Source: Saccharibacillus deserti (GTDB lineage: Bacteria > Bacillota > Bacilli > Paenibacillales > Paenibacillaceae). Taken from it: a stretch of 64,000 nucleotides of DNA. Positions 42,396 through 50,099 of the stretch are shown piece after piece (the stretch's first letter is position 1; each line of letters begins with the position of its first letter). The notes beneath the pieces were generated by a model. It saw only the letters and a program-made list of their open reading frames with translations, had not been told where the DNA came from and did not search any database. A program made the translations under genes and the position numbers. The stretch is from contig NZ_JABJVN010000009.1 in assembly GCF_013618475.1 (NCBI RefSeq), positions 25,305 to 89,304 on the forward strand, given 5' to 3'.

Positions 42396-43622
42396 TTGAA
42401 AAAAAAGAAACCTTTTCCCCGCTTCTGGGCGGGACTGGCCGCGTTGATGCTGCTTCTGCTGCTGCCGTGGATCATCTGGGAAGTCAGCCCCGCCCGTACG
42501 CTGTCCGTCGCCGTGCTCGACAAGACGGTGACCGACGACAGCTACCGGGAACACAAAGGGCTGTTCTGGGTGCTGAACCAGCAGAAATACCGGACGGAAA
42601 CCGGAGGCAAATATCTGTACGATCTCGACTATTACGGCAATTACCCGGAGAAGAACGGGACGCGTCCGCAGGAGCGGACGCTTGCGGAGATGAAGGGCGA
42701 ACCGCAGCTGCTCTATATCGCCGATACCTACGGGTTGGAGGAAGAGCGAAGCGGCGAAGAGGCGGCAGCGGGCGAAGAGGTGCCGGAAAATGCCGGCGGA
42801 GGCGCTCCCCGGGATCAAAACGGAGGATTGAAGACCGCCGATGTCAACGTCATGGAAGCGGCGGCGGCCCGGGGGACGATGATCGTCGCCGAGTTCAATT
42901 CGCTTGCCGCGCCGACGGAAGAAGCGGTACGCAAACGGGCAAGCGCGCTGCTGGGTATGGAATGGACAGGCTGGACCGCCCGCTACTTCCCGGATCTGTC
43001 GGCCGGCGTCGAAGTGCCGGCCTGGGTGCCGGGCCGCTACCGGGAAGTGACGGGGCGGGAATGGACGTACACGGGCGCCGGATTCCTGTTTGTCGAGGAA
43101 GACGGAGATCTGTTCGTGATGCGCGAAGGCGAAGAGACCGAAGGCGGGGCGCGGATCTCGTTCACCGATGCCGGACGCGGGCGTTTCGGCCTGAATGCGG
43201 AGAACCGGTATAATTATTGGTTCGATATTGTAACGGCTTCATCCGGCAGCGAGGTGCTGGCGGAATATGATCTGCAGCTGACCGGCAACGGCCGGGCGCT
43301 GCTCGCCGAACACGGAATCCGCGAGCGGTTTCCGGCGATTGTCCGGCATGAAGCGCCGGGAACCGCCGATTCGGCTTCTCAGGGTTCCGCCGCTCCGGGT
43401 CAGATCAGTTACTACTTCGCGGGCGATTACGCCGACCACGACGAATATCCGTTCTGGCGGCGTTATGCGGGGTGGCCGACATTCAAAAGCTGGTTTACCT
43501 TCGACCCGCCGGGCAGCGAAGATGCTTTTTACTGGGATGTGTATGTGCCGCTGATGAACAAGGTGCTTGAAGAAGCGGCGTCCGTCATGCTTCTTGAAAG
43601 CGGCGGGGATACGCAGGAGTAA
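42396..43622 (+). CDS. Membrane-anchored extracytoplasmic protein of unknown family, last gene of the cluster
   Basis: The protein (408 aa) has a basic N-terminus (LKKKKPFPRF), one membrane helix (about 12-32) and a large soluble domain that should face outside. The domain alternates hydrophobic strands and helices (LLYIADTYGL, TMIVAEFNSL, FLFVEEDGDLFV), which could be a Rossmann-like or amidotransferase-like fold, and is rich in Trp/Tyr toward the end (WRRYAGWPTFKSWFTFD). I recognise no family. TTG 42396 is chosen as start because AAGGAGTG lies 9 nt upstream and the glycosyltransferase stop is 7 bp before it. A role in polymer export or modification is a guess. Confidence 0.72.
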   Translation: MKKKKPFPRFWAGLAALMLLLLLPWIIWEVSPARTLSVAVLDKTVTDDSYREHKGLFWVLNQQKYRTETGGKYLYDLDYYGNYPEKNGTRPQERTLAEMKGEPQLLYIADTYGLEEERSGEEAAAGEEVPENAGGGAPRDQNGGLKTADVNVMEAAAARGTMIVAEFNSLAAPTEEAVRKRASALLGMEWTGWTARYFPDLSAGVEVPAWVPGRYREVTGREWTYTGAGFLFVEEDGDLFVMREGEETEGGARISFTDAGRGRFGLNAENRYNYWFDIVTASSGSEVLAEYDLQLTGNGRALLAEHGIRERFPAIVRHEAPGTADSASQGSAAPGQISYYFAGDYADHDEYPFWRRYAGWPTFKSWFTFDPPGSEDAFYWDVYVPLMNKVLEEAASVMLLESGGDTQE

Positions 43623-43767
43623 AGCGGATCTTCTTTTTAAACGGAATGTCCAGCCCTCGTCTCCGGGATAAAAAGGCATAAACAGGACGCAGCGGGAGAA
43701 ATGGAGGGTTTTCGGATGATTTGTCCGCTTACTTCGAAGTTCTTCCGCTTTTTTGACAAATTAGGGA
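43623..43767. other. Spacer after the signalling/glycan cluster
   Basis: No gene or strong terminator is seen directly after the cluster. An open frame of 73 codons (43701-43922) crosses a promoter and a terminator and was not called. A lone TTGACA at 43753-43758 has no partner hexamer. Confidence 0.4.
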
Positions 43768-43796
43768 TTCACAAAACGAAAACCTGCGATTATAAT
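43768..43796 (+). promoter_or_regulatory. Strong sigma-A promoter of a short transcript
   Basis: TTCACA (43768-43773) and a perfect TATAAT (43791-43796) are 17 nt apart. The expected start is near 43803. Confidence 0.82.
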
Positions 43797-43802
43797 GCAG
43801 AT

Positions 43803-43864
43803 GTAAGCCCTTTCAATAAAACCCTGACTTGGAGTCTTCGCCACCCGGCGGAGGCTCTCTTTTT
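43803..43864 (+). ncRNA. Candidate small RNA or attenuated leader of about 60 nt
   Basis: A transcript from the promoter at 43768-43796 would reach the hairpin at 43832-43864 after only about 30 nt. Either this is a very short RNA or the hairpin attenuates transcription into the GH65 fusion gene at 44099. No coding frame with a ribosome site lies within it. No known riboswitch class was recognised. Confidence 0.4.
43832..43864 (+). terminator. Intrinsic terminator or attenuator hairpin
   Basis: GAGTCTTCGCC (43832-43842) pairs along its whole length with GGCGGAGGCTC (43847-43857), counting G-U pairs, and is followed by TCTTTTT. It lies about 235 bp upstream of the GH65 fusion gene. Confidence 0.75.
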
Positions 43865-44098
43865 ATGGGCTGCGGGGAATCCGTACAGGAAGAAGGCCGG
43901 GGCCCCGCTGCTCAACGCCTGACGTACCTTCGGACCTGCATAGGAATACGCTTTCTTTAAATTTTTCGTATTCTTTTCTGCCTGGACCAGTTATTTACCG
44001 GGAGCCAGTTGGGTAATGAAGCAGGAGTCTGCGTGAAAAAGAACGAATGGGATAAAGAATGAACGGGATACAGAACGAATGGAATGGGAGGAAAATCT
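43865..44098. other. Upstream region of the GH65 fusion gene
   Basis: No gene is seen. An AT-rich patch at about 43950-43980 may hold a promoter. Just before the ribosome site the motif GAACGAATGG occurs at 44041-44050 and again at 44073-44082, a short direct repeat. No LacI-type operator like those at 2808 and 4079 was found. Confidence 0.4.
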
Positions 44099-47092
44099 AT
44101 GAAGCACTCAGCCGGGGGACCGATTTATACTTACGAGCCTTGGACGGTGACCGAGCATACGCTGGACACCGAACAGAATTTGCGCGACGAGACGATCTTT
44201 GCCGTAGCCAACGGGTATCTGGGCATGCGGGGCAATTTCGAAGAAGGATATTACGGGCCGCTGGGAACGTCTTTGCGCGGAACCTATATCAACGGGTTCT
44301 ACGAATCGGCTCCGATCGTATACGGGGAAGAAACGTACGGTTCGGCACGCGACCGCGAAACGATGCTCAACGTGGCCGACGCCCAGATCATCCGGATCTG
44401 GCTGGACGACGAACCTGTACATATGTTCCAGGGTACGCTGTTCGGTTATTGGCGCCAGCTCGATATGCGCAAAGGCACCGTGACCCGCACGATCCAGTGG
44501 CGCTCGCTGGAAGGGCGGGAAGTGGAGATCACGTTCGAGCGGATGGCTTCGCTGGACGATCCGCATCTGCTGCTGCTGCGCTGCACGGTCAAACCGATGA
44601 ACTTCGAAGGTACGGTCCGTTTCGAGTCGGAAATCGACGGCAATGTCGTCAACCAGTCGTCTTCGGGCGATCCGCGTTCGGGTTCTTCGTTCTCGGGTCC
44701 CGTACTGACCACTCTGGAAATGCGCGAAGACCGGACCTACGCGGGCATCATGCAGCGTACCCGGGTCACCGGATTCCACGTAGCCTGTGCGGTCGAGCAT
44801 AAACTGACCGGCGGGGAGTACGAACTGACGACGGAAGCTTCGAGCGGCAAGGTGGAGAAACGTTTCACGTTAGCCGCGCAGCCCGGCGACGAATTCGTGA
44901 TGGAGAAATATATCGTCTATCATGCTTCGGAAGAACCGAATACCGGCGACCTGTGGAGAGAAGGCATCCGTCAGCTCGACGAAGCGATGGAACGGGGCTA
45001 TGACAGCTACGCGGCGATTCAAGAAGGCATTCTGGACGAATTCTGGCTGTCCGCCGATATTGTGGTCGAAGGCGACGATGCGCTGCAGCAGGGACTCCGG
45101 TTCAGCGCCTACCACGTGTTCCAATCCGTCGGCCGCGACGGACGGACCAATATGGCCGCCAAGGGACTGACCGGGGAAGGATACGAGGGGCATTACTTCT
45201 GGGATACCGAGATGTACGTGTTCCCGTTTTTCCTCCATACCGAGCCGGAGATTGCCCGCAAACTGCTGGATTATCGCTACTATATTCTGCCGGAAGCGCG
45301 CCGCCGCGCCGAAGAGCTGAATTTCAAAGGGGCCCTATTCCCTTGGAGAACGATCAGCGGCGAAGAAACGTCCGCCTATTTCCCGGCCGGAACGGCCCAG
45401 CTTCATATCAACGCCGATATCGCCCATGCGATCAAGCTGTACAACGAATCCGTCGACGATCCGAACTATAAGTACGGCGACGGACTGGAGATCCTTATCG
45501 AGACGAGCCGCTTCTTCGCCGGTTACGGCAGCTTCATTCCGGGCCGCGGGTTCTGTATCAACGGCGTTACGGGACCCGACGAGTATACGGCGCTTGTGAA
45601 CAACAACGCCTATACGAACGTCATGGTCCAGGATCAATTCGAATATACGGTTCATCTGCTGGAAGAAATGAGAGAACAGCACGAAGGTCAATACGAGGAG
45701 CTGTGCGACCGTCTCCAGCTTACCGATGCCGAGCTGGGCTCGTGGCGCAAGATGGCCGAAGAGATGTTCATTTACCGCGACCGGGGAATGATCGGCCAGG
45801 ACGACTCTTTCCTGCACAAGGCGCCGTGGGATTTTGCCAATACGCCAAAAGAAAAATACCCGCTTCTGCTCCATTATCATCCGATGGATATCTACCGGCA
45901 TCAGGTGCTGAAGCAGGCCGATCTGGTCCTGGCTTTCCATGTCCAGCCGGAACGCTTCACCCGGGCGGAGAAAGCGCGCGGATATATTTATTACGAAGGG
46001 CTTACGACGCACGATTCGTCCCTGTCCGCCTGCGTGCATTCGATGGTCGCTTCGGAACTCGGGTATATGGATCAGGCCTACGAATTCTTCATGGAAACTT
46101 CGCGGCTGGATCTTGACGATACGCACGGCAATGTCAAAGACGGCATTCACGCCGCCGCGATGGCCGGCAGCCGCCTCGCGATCGTCAACGGCTTCGCGGG
46201 CATGAAGCAGGATCAAGGCAAGTTGAGCTTTCGTCCGCTGCTGCCGGGTCAGTGGGAACGCTGCAGCTTCTCCCTGAAATGGAGAGGGCGCAGGCTGTAT
46301 GTCAACGCGACCCAGGAATCCACGACGTACCGGCTGCTGGAAGGCGAACCGATCAAGCTGGAACACTTCGGCGTCGACGTGGAGCTGGAAGAAGAGCTGA
46401 CCCTGCCGAACCGGGTGTTGGGCGCGGTGCTGTTCGACCTCGACGGAGTCATCACCGACACGGCCGAACTGCATTATCAGGCCTGGAAAGATCTCGCCGA
46501 CGAACTGGGCATTCCGTTTGACCGCGAGCATAACGAGAAGCTCAAAGGCGTGGACCGGATGACTTCGCTGAAGCTTATTCTCCAAAACGGAGACCGGGCG
46601 TATACGCTTGAAGAAATGGAAAAACTCGCGCACAGCAAAAACGAGCGCTACAAAGAACTGCTGGCCACGCTGACCCCGGAAGCGCTGCTGCCGGGCGTGC
46701 GCAAGCTTCTCAAAGCGCTGCGCCGCGACGGGATCCGCACGGCACTGGCTTCCGCCAGCCGCAACGCGCCGACCGTACTGGACCGTCTCGGAGTCACGGA
46801 TCTGTTCGACTACGTCGCGGATGCCGGCGCGGTCGCGCTGCAGAAGCCGGACGCGGAAATCTTCCTGAACGCGGCCGAAGGCGTAGGCGTCCATCCGCTG
46901 CGCTGCATCGGGATCGAAGACGCCGAAGCGGGCGTGATCTCGATCCACCGCGCAGGCATGCCAGCGGTGGGGATCGGCACGGAAGAGACGCTGCCGGACG
47001 CCGACCATCATGTCGCTTCGCCGGCCGAACTCACGCCTGCGCTGCTGCGCGAATGGATGAACGAATTTCCGAAGCGCGATCTGAGAGGTTAA
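44099..47092 (+). CDS. Bifunctional GH65 glycoside phosphorylase fused to beta-phosphoglucomutase
   Basis: The protein (997 aa) has a GH65 phosphorylase (about 1-765) with catalytic Glu495 in GVTGPDEYTALV, then a complete HAD-type beta-phosphoglucomutase (about 774-990) with LFDLDGVITD (Asp780, Asp782), SASRN, the QKPDAEIF lysine and GIEDAEAGV. The first part would release beta-glucose 1-phosphate from an alpha-glucobiose and the second convert it to glucose 6-phosphate. GGGAGGA lies 7 nt before ATG 44099. The GH65 half looks more like kojibiose/nigerose/trehalose phosphorylases than the maltose type. The disaccharide cannot be fixed from sequence. The gene is alone between spacers. Confidence 0.88.
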   Translation: MKHSAGGPIYTYEPWTVTEHTLDTEQNLRDETIFAVANGYLGMRGNFEEGYYGPLGTSLRGTYINGFYESAPIVYGEETYGSARDRETMLNVADAQIIRIWLDDEPVHMFQGTLFGYWRQLDMRKGTVTRTIQWRSLEGREVEITFERMASLDDPHLLLLRCTVKPMNFEGTVRFESEIDGNVVNQSSSGDPRSGSSFSGPVLTTLEMREDRTYAGIMQRTRVTGFHVACAVEHKLTGGEYELTTEASSGKVEKRFTLAAQPGDEFVMEKYIVYHASEEPNTGDLWREGIRQLDEAMERGYDSYAAIQEGILDEFWLSADIVVEGDDALQQGLRFSAYHVFQSVGRDGRTNMAAKGLTGEGYEGHYFWDTEMYVFPFFLHTEPEIARKLLDYRYYILPEARRRAEELNFKGALFPWRTISGEETSAYFPAGTAQLHINADIAHAIKLYNESVDDPNYKYGDGLEILIETSRFFAGYGSFIPGRGFCINGVTGPDEYTALVNNNAYTNVMVQDQFEYTVHLLEEMREQHEGQYEELCDRLQLTDAELGSWRKMAEEMFIYRDRGMIGQDDSFLHKAPWDFANTPKEKYPLLLHYHPMDIYRHQVLKQADLVLAFHVQPERFTRAEKARGYIYYEGLTTHDSSLSACVHSMVASELGYMDQAYEFFMETSRLDLDDTHGNVKDGIHAAAMAGSRLAIVNGFAGMKQDQGKLSFRPLLPGQWERCSFSLKWRGRRLYVNATQESTTYRLLEGEPIKLEHFGVDVELEEELTLPNRVLGAVLFDLDGVITDTAELHYQAWKDLADELGIPFDREHNEKLKGVDRMTSLKLILQNGDRAYTLEEMEKLAHSKNERYKELLATLTPEALLPGVRKLLKALRRDGIRTALASASRNAPTVLDRLGVTDLFDYVADAGAVALQKPDAEIFLNAAEGVGVHPLRCIGIEDAEAGVISIHRAGMPAVGIGTEETLPDADHHVASPAELTPALLREWMNEFPKRDLRG

Positions 47093-47137
47093 GGAAACGG
47101 CGGATCGTTGAACGCATGACGGCAGCGGTTCCGCTTC

Positions 47138-47181
47138 GCCGTACGGTTTATCCCGGCAGGGAGAACCGTACGGCTTTTTTT
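47138..47181 (+). terminator. Intrinsic terminator after the GH65 fusion gene
   Basis: GCCGTACGGTT (47138-47148) and AACCGTACGGC (47164-47174) are perfect arms followed by seven Ts. Confidence 0.92.
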
Positions 47182-47189
47182 GCGTGGAT

Positions 47190-47217
47190 TGAAACTTTCC
47201 GATGCCGTCTGTCCGTC
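47190..47217 (+). promoter_or_regulatory. Candidate ECF-sigma autoregulated promoter
   Basis: TGAAAC (47190-47195) followed by TTT, then CGTCAT (47214-47219) after 18 nt, resembles ECF-type promoters (TGAAAC / CGTA). It lies 33 bp upstream of a sigma-factor gene start. The spacer is 1-2 nt longer than usual. Confidence 0.4.
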
Positions 47218-47251
47218 ATAGCGGTGCAGTTTGACAAGAGGGGGAGAGAAG

Positions 47252-47779
47252 GTGGGCGAGACGCTGGGACTGGAAAAATCGGGAGAGCGCGTTCGCGAGC
47301 ATACCGAAGAGTACTTTTTCGAACGGATCGACAGGCAGAGCGGCAAACTGTACAGCATCGCCTACAGCTACCTGCGCAGTGACGCGGACGCGCTGGAGAT
47401 GCTGCAGGAAGCTTCATACCGGGCGTGGTCCAAAAGGAAATCGTTGAAAGAAGACGCGCTGTTCGATTCATGGCTGATCCGCATTATGATCAACTGCTGC
47501 ATGGACGAACTCCGGCGGCGCAAAAAGGTGGTACCGGTCGAACGGATCGGCGAAGGAGCCATCCAAGCGTCCGAGATGCGCAGCTCCAGCCGGATCGATC
47601 TGGAACGGGCTTTGGGGCATATGCCGGAAAAATACCGACATGTGCTGACGCTGAGGTTTTATCACGATATGACGCTGGGCGAAATCGCCCGAATCCTGAA
47701 CAAGCCGGAGAGTACCGTCAAGACAAGGCTGTATCGGGCTCTCAAGCGAATGCGCAGCCGGCTGGAGCAGGATCGCTAA
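47252..47779 (+). CDS. ECF-type RNA polymerase sigma factor, copy 1
   Basis: The protein (175 aa) has sigma region 2 (KLYSIAYSYLRSDADALEML, FDSWLIRIMINCCMDELR) and region 4 (LTLRFYHDMTLGEIARILN, TVKTRLYRALKRMR). GTG 47252 follows a purine-rich GGGGGAGAG site; a TTG at 47231 is also open. The DUF4179 protein gene begins 21 bp after it, the usual sigma/anti-sigma order. A close paralogue lies at 49556-50071. It should direct transcription of envelope-stress or similar genes when its anti-sigma factor releases it. Confidence 0.9.
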   Translation: MGETLGLEKSGERVREHTEEYFFERIDRQSGKLYSIAYSYLRSDADALEMLQEASYRAWSKRKSLKEDALFDSWLIRIMINCCMDELRRRKKVVPVERIGEGAIQASEMRSSSRIDLERALGHMPEKYRHVLTLRFYHDMTLGEIARILNKPESTVKTRLYRALKRMRSRLEQDR

Positions 47780-47800
47780 GAAGCGGGGAGGAACGCGAAA

Positions 47801-49237
47801 ATGGAAAAATATCGGACCGAAGAACGGATGTTGGCGGAAGCGGCAGAACAGGATCGTCGCACTCGGCAGATGCCTTCGGCTGCGCGGCGAAGCGCGGCTG
47901 TTCGAAGAGGCATGGAACGTGCGAAGGGTCGGACGAACCGGAGAGCGGGTTTCGCTTACGGAGGAATAGGGGCGGCGGCTTTTGTCGCAGGGGCCCTGCT
48001 CATCGGATACAGTGGTCTCGCGGGAGAAGGACAGCCTTCTTCCGAATCGGCGGCATCGACACAGGCGAAGAATCTGCCGCAGCTTGACCCTACACTTGAA
48101 CCGTTCTATCCGCTGGTTATGCGCCAGGATCTGACGATCGGCGGCGCGCTGAAGCGAGGCGCGGTGACGCCGATCGATACCGGTTCGGAACGCGCCGGTT
48201 TTGCGCTGGACATTCAGGGAGCGGTGCGCGACAGCCGCAGCTTGACGCTGTTTTACACGCTAAAAGGCCCTAACGGAGACCGCCTGTCGCTGGACAAGCC
48301 TAAGCTGCTGGACGCTTCGACCGGAAAAACGGCAATGTGGGAAGATGACTACGCGCTTCCGATCGAACAGTTCGACGTGTTGGAGCATGCTCAATACGGG
48401 GTTCTCACGCTGCCGCTGCGTCCGGAATTCAGCGATTCGGAGCAGTTTACGTTGAAAGCTTCCGCCTTGTCGGGACGCAGCGTAGCGGATGACGCTCGTC
48501 TGCAGACCTTCGACGTGCCGCTGACGATAGCCTCGACGGCAGCAGAAGAAGAGGATATCGTCTTCGAGCAGCCCCGGAAGTTTACGGTAGAAGGCCAGTC
48601 CCTCGAGATCGAGCGTCTGCGGGTCACGCCGCTGCGGATTTATCTGACCTTGAGCGAAGACACGTATAAAGTCTTCTATCGATTGGTAAATCCGCGGCTC
48701 GTTGTCAGGGATGGCGGCAGGGAGCAGACGCTTGCTCGCGAGGGCATATGGCCTTATCCGGAACAAGACGGCGAAAACTACGAGCTGGTCTACGCCAATG
48801 TGACGGGGAACGGACATCCCGATTCGATCTCGTTCCGGGCGGAAGGGAACGCGAACACGCCGAAACGAAGCAGCGCCTTCGTCGTCGATACCGATAAATC
48901 GGAGGTGCTGCGCGCGCCCGGAGACGATTACGCGGCTAGCCTGAGCCCAGACTCGACTGGGCTGCAGCGTCTGACGGTGACTTATCCTACGTCGTCCAAA
49001 GATTGGGCCGAAGGCCGGAGCGTGATGTTCGATATCAACTTCCTGGACGCAGACGGAAACGTGCATAAGATGCAGACGGATGCCACGGGCACATTCGGCG
49101 GAGGCATAAGCAACGCGGACGGGACCGCCTCCAACTATTTCTATCTGGAAAAGCTCGATTATCCGCAGCCGCTGACTTTCAAAGTCGTCAGCGCGCCGGG
49201 ATGGACGCGAAATGAGCAGGAGATTACGCTGAAATAG
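47801..49237 (+). CDS. Membrane-anchored anti-sigma-like protein (DUF4179/DUF5643 type), copy 1
   Basis: The protein (478 aa) has a charged cytoplasmic N-terminus (about 1-48), one membrane helix (about 50-70) and a large outer region. Residues about 90-270 resemble DUF4179, and the C-terminal domain resembles DUF5643. Such proteins follow sigma genes in bacilli and are taken as anti-sigma factors; this gene starts 21 bp after its sigma gene, with GGGAGGA 8 nt before the ATG. Signal unknown. A paralogue lies at 50100-51500. Confidence 0.8.
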   Translation: MEKYRTEERMLAEAAEQDRRTRQMPSAARRSAAVRRGMERAKGRTNRRAGFAYGGIGAAAFVAGALLIGYSGLAGEGQPSSESAASTQAKNLPQLDPTLEPFYPLVMRQDLTIGGALKRGAVTPIDTGSERAGFALDIQGAVRDSRSLTLFYTLKGPNGDRLSLDKPKLLDASTGKTAMWEDDYALPIEQFDVLEHAQYGVLTLPLRPEFSDSEQFTLKASALSGRSVADDARLQTFDVPLTIASTAAEEEDIVFEQPRKFTVEGQSLEIERLRVTPLRIYLTLSEDTYKVFYRLVNPRLVVRDGGREQTLAREGIWPYPEQDGENYELVYANVTGNGHPDSISFRAEGNANTPKRSSAFVVDTDKSEVLRAPGDDYAASLSPDSTGLQRLTVTYPTSSKDWAEGRSVMFDINFLDADGNVHKMQTDATGTFGGGISNADGTASNYFYLEKLDYPQPLTFKVVSAPGWTRNEQEITLK

Positions 49238-49244
49238 GCGAAGC

Positions 49245-49273
49245 GGCCGGACGACCTTGTCGTTCGGCCTTTT
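49245..49273 (+). terminator. Intrinsic terminator after sigma/anti-sigma pair 1
   Basis: GGCCGGACGAC and GTCGTTCGGCC form an 11-bp stem with one mismatch or G-T pair and a TTTT tail, 8 bp after the stop codon. Confidence 0.8.
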
Positions 49274-49555
49274 GCGTATTTTTAAAACCTCGGAAACCGT
49301 TTCTCCCCCAAGCGCCGCCTATTATACATAATCGATTAGAAAAAGAACCACGCCGCCGTGCACCTTTTCCTTCGGGAGGCGTTTTTTTTCTCCGGGTTTC
49401 CGCTTTTTGCTAAAATAAATCAATCGTTCTCTTCGGCTATGGAGTCTTACTTATATCAGATTTTGCAAAAGGCTGATATCGGAAGTGCCGAAATGGCGCC
49501 TCCGGTTCCGTCGGGCGGGACTGCTGCAGCAGTCCGGACAGGAGGGGAAGGATAA
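49274..49555. other. Spacer between the two sigma/anti-sigma pairs
   Basis: No gene is supported. A GGAAAC hexamer near 49294 could be an ECF -35 element, but no matching -10 element is clear. A weak hairpin followed by eight Ts lies at about 49350-49389. A 65-codon frame starting at 49358 has no ribosome site. Confidence 0.35.
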
Positions 49556-50071
49556 ATGGAGAAGGCGGTGGAGGAAGCGGAGCGCAAAGAAAGGGGACGC
49601 TCTGCAAACGCGGAAGAAGAACTGTTCTTTCAAAAAATCTCGGAGCGGCAGCGGAAATTGTATGCGATCGCTTTCAGTTATTTGCGCCGGGAGGCGGATG
49701 CGCTGGAAGCGGTACAGGAAGCATCCTGCCGGGCATGGATTAAACGCAAAAAGTTGAACAACCCGGATGTGTTCGATAGTTGGCTGATCCGGATCGTCAT
49801 CAACTGCTGTATGGACGAATTAAGACGCAGAAAGCGTTCATTTCCAGCGGCAGAGATCGAGGAGAAGCATGCGGAAGAAATGCGAAGCAACGATCGAATC
49901 GATCTGGAACGGGCGTTCGAGCGGATGAAACCGAAATATCGGCATACGGTGAATCTCAAATATTATCATGGCATGACAACGGCGGAAATTTCGAAAGTAC
50001 TTGGCAGACCGGAAGGTACGATCAAAACATGGCTGCGCGAAGGGCTTAAGCAGCTGAGACAGTTTTTATGA
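49556..50071 (+). CDS. ECF-type RNA polymerase sigma factor, copy 2
   Basis: The protein (171 aa) parallels copy 1 throughout: KLYAIAFSYLRREADALEAV, FDSWLIRIVINCCMDELRRR in region 2, and LKYYHGMTTAEISKVLGRPE, TIKTWLREGLKQLR in region 4. The long shared stretches show a recent duplication. GGAGGGGAAGG lies 7-10 nt before the ATG. The anti-sigma-like gene starts 28 bp later. The region 4 recognition helix differs enough (WLREGLKQL versus RLYRALKRM) that promoter sets may have diverged. Confidence 0.9.
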   Translation: MEKAVEEAERKERGRSANAEEELFFQKISERQRKLYAIAFSYLRREADALEAVQEASCRAWIKRKKLNNPDVFDSWLIRIVINCCMDELRRRKRSFPAAEIEEKHAEEMRSNDRIDLERAFERMKPKYRHTVNLKYYHGMTTAEISKVLGRPEGTIKTWLREGLKQLRQFL

Positions 50072-50099
50072 ACTTTTTTTAGAAAAGGAGAAACCGAAT

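Noticed and set aside
43701-43922. 73-codon + strand frame before the GH65 fusion gene
   Set aside because: It spans both a strong promoter and a terminator hairpin, so it is unlikely to be translated as one unit.
49358-49555. 65-codon + strand frame between the sigma modules
   Set aside because: No ribosome site and it overlaps a hairpin with a T-run; the second half is the leader of sigma copy 2.
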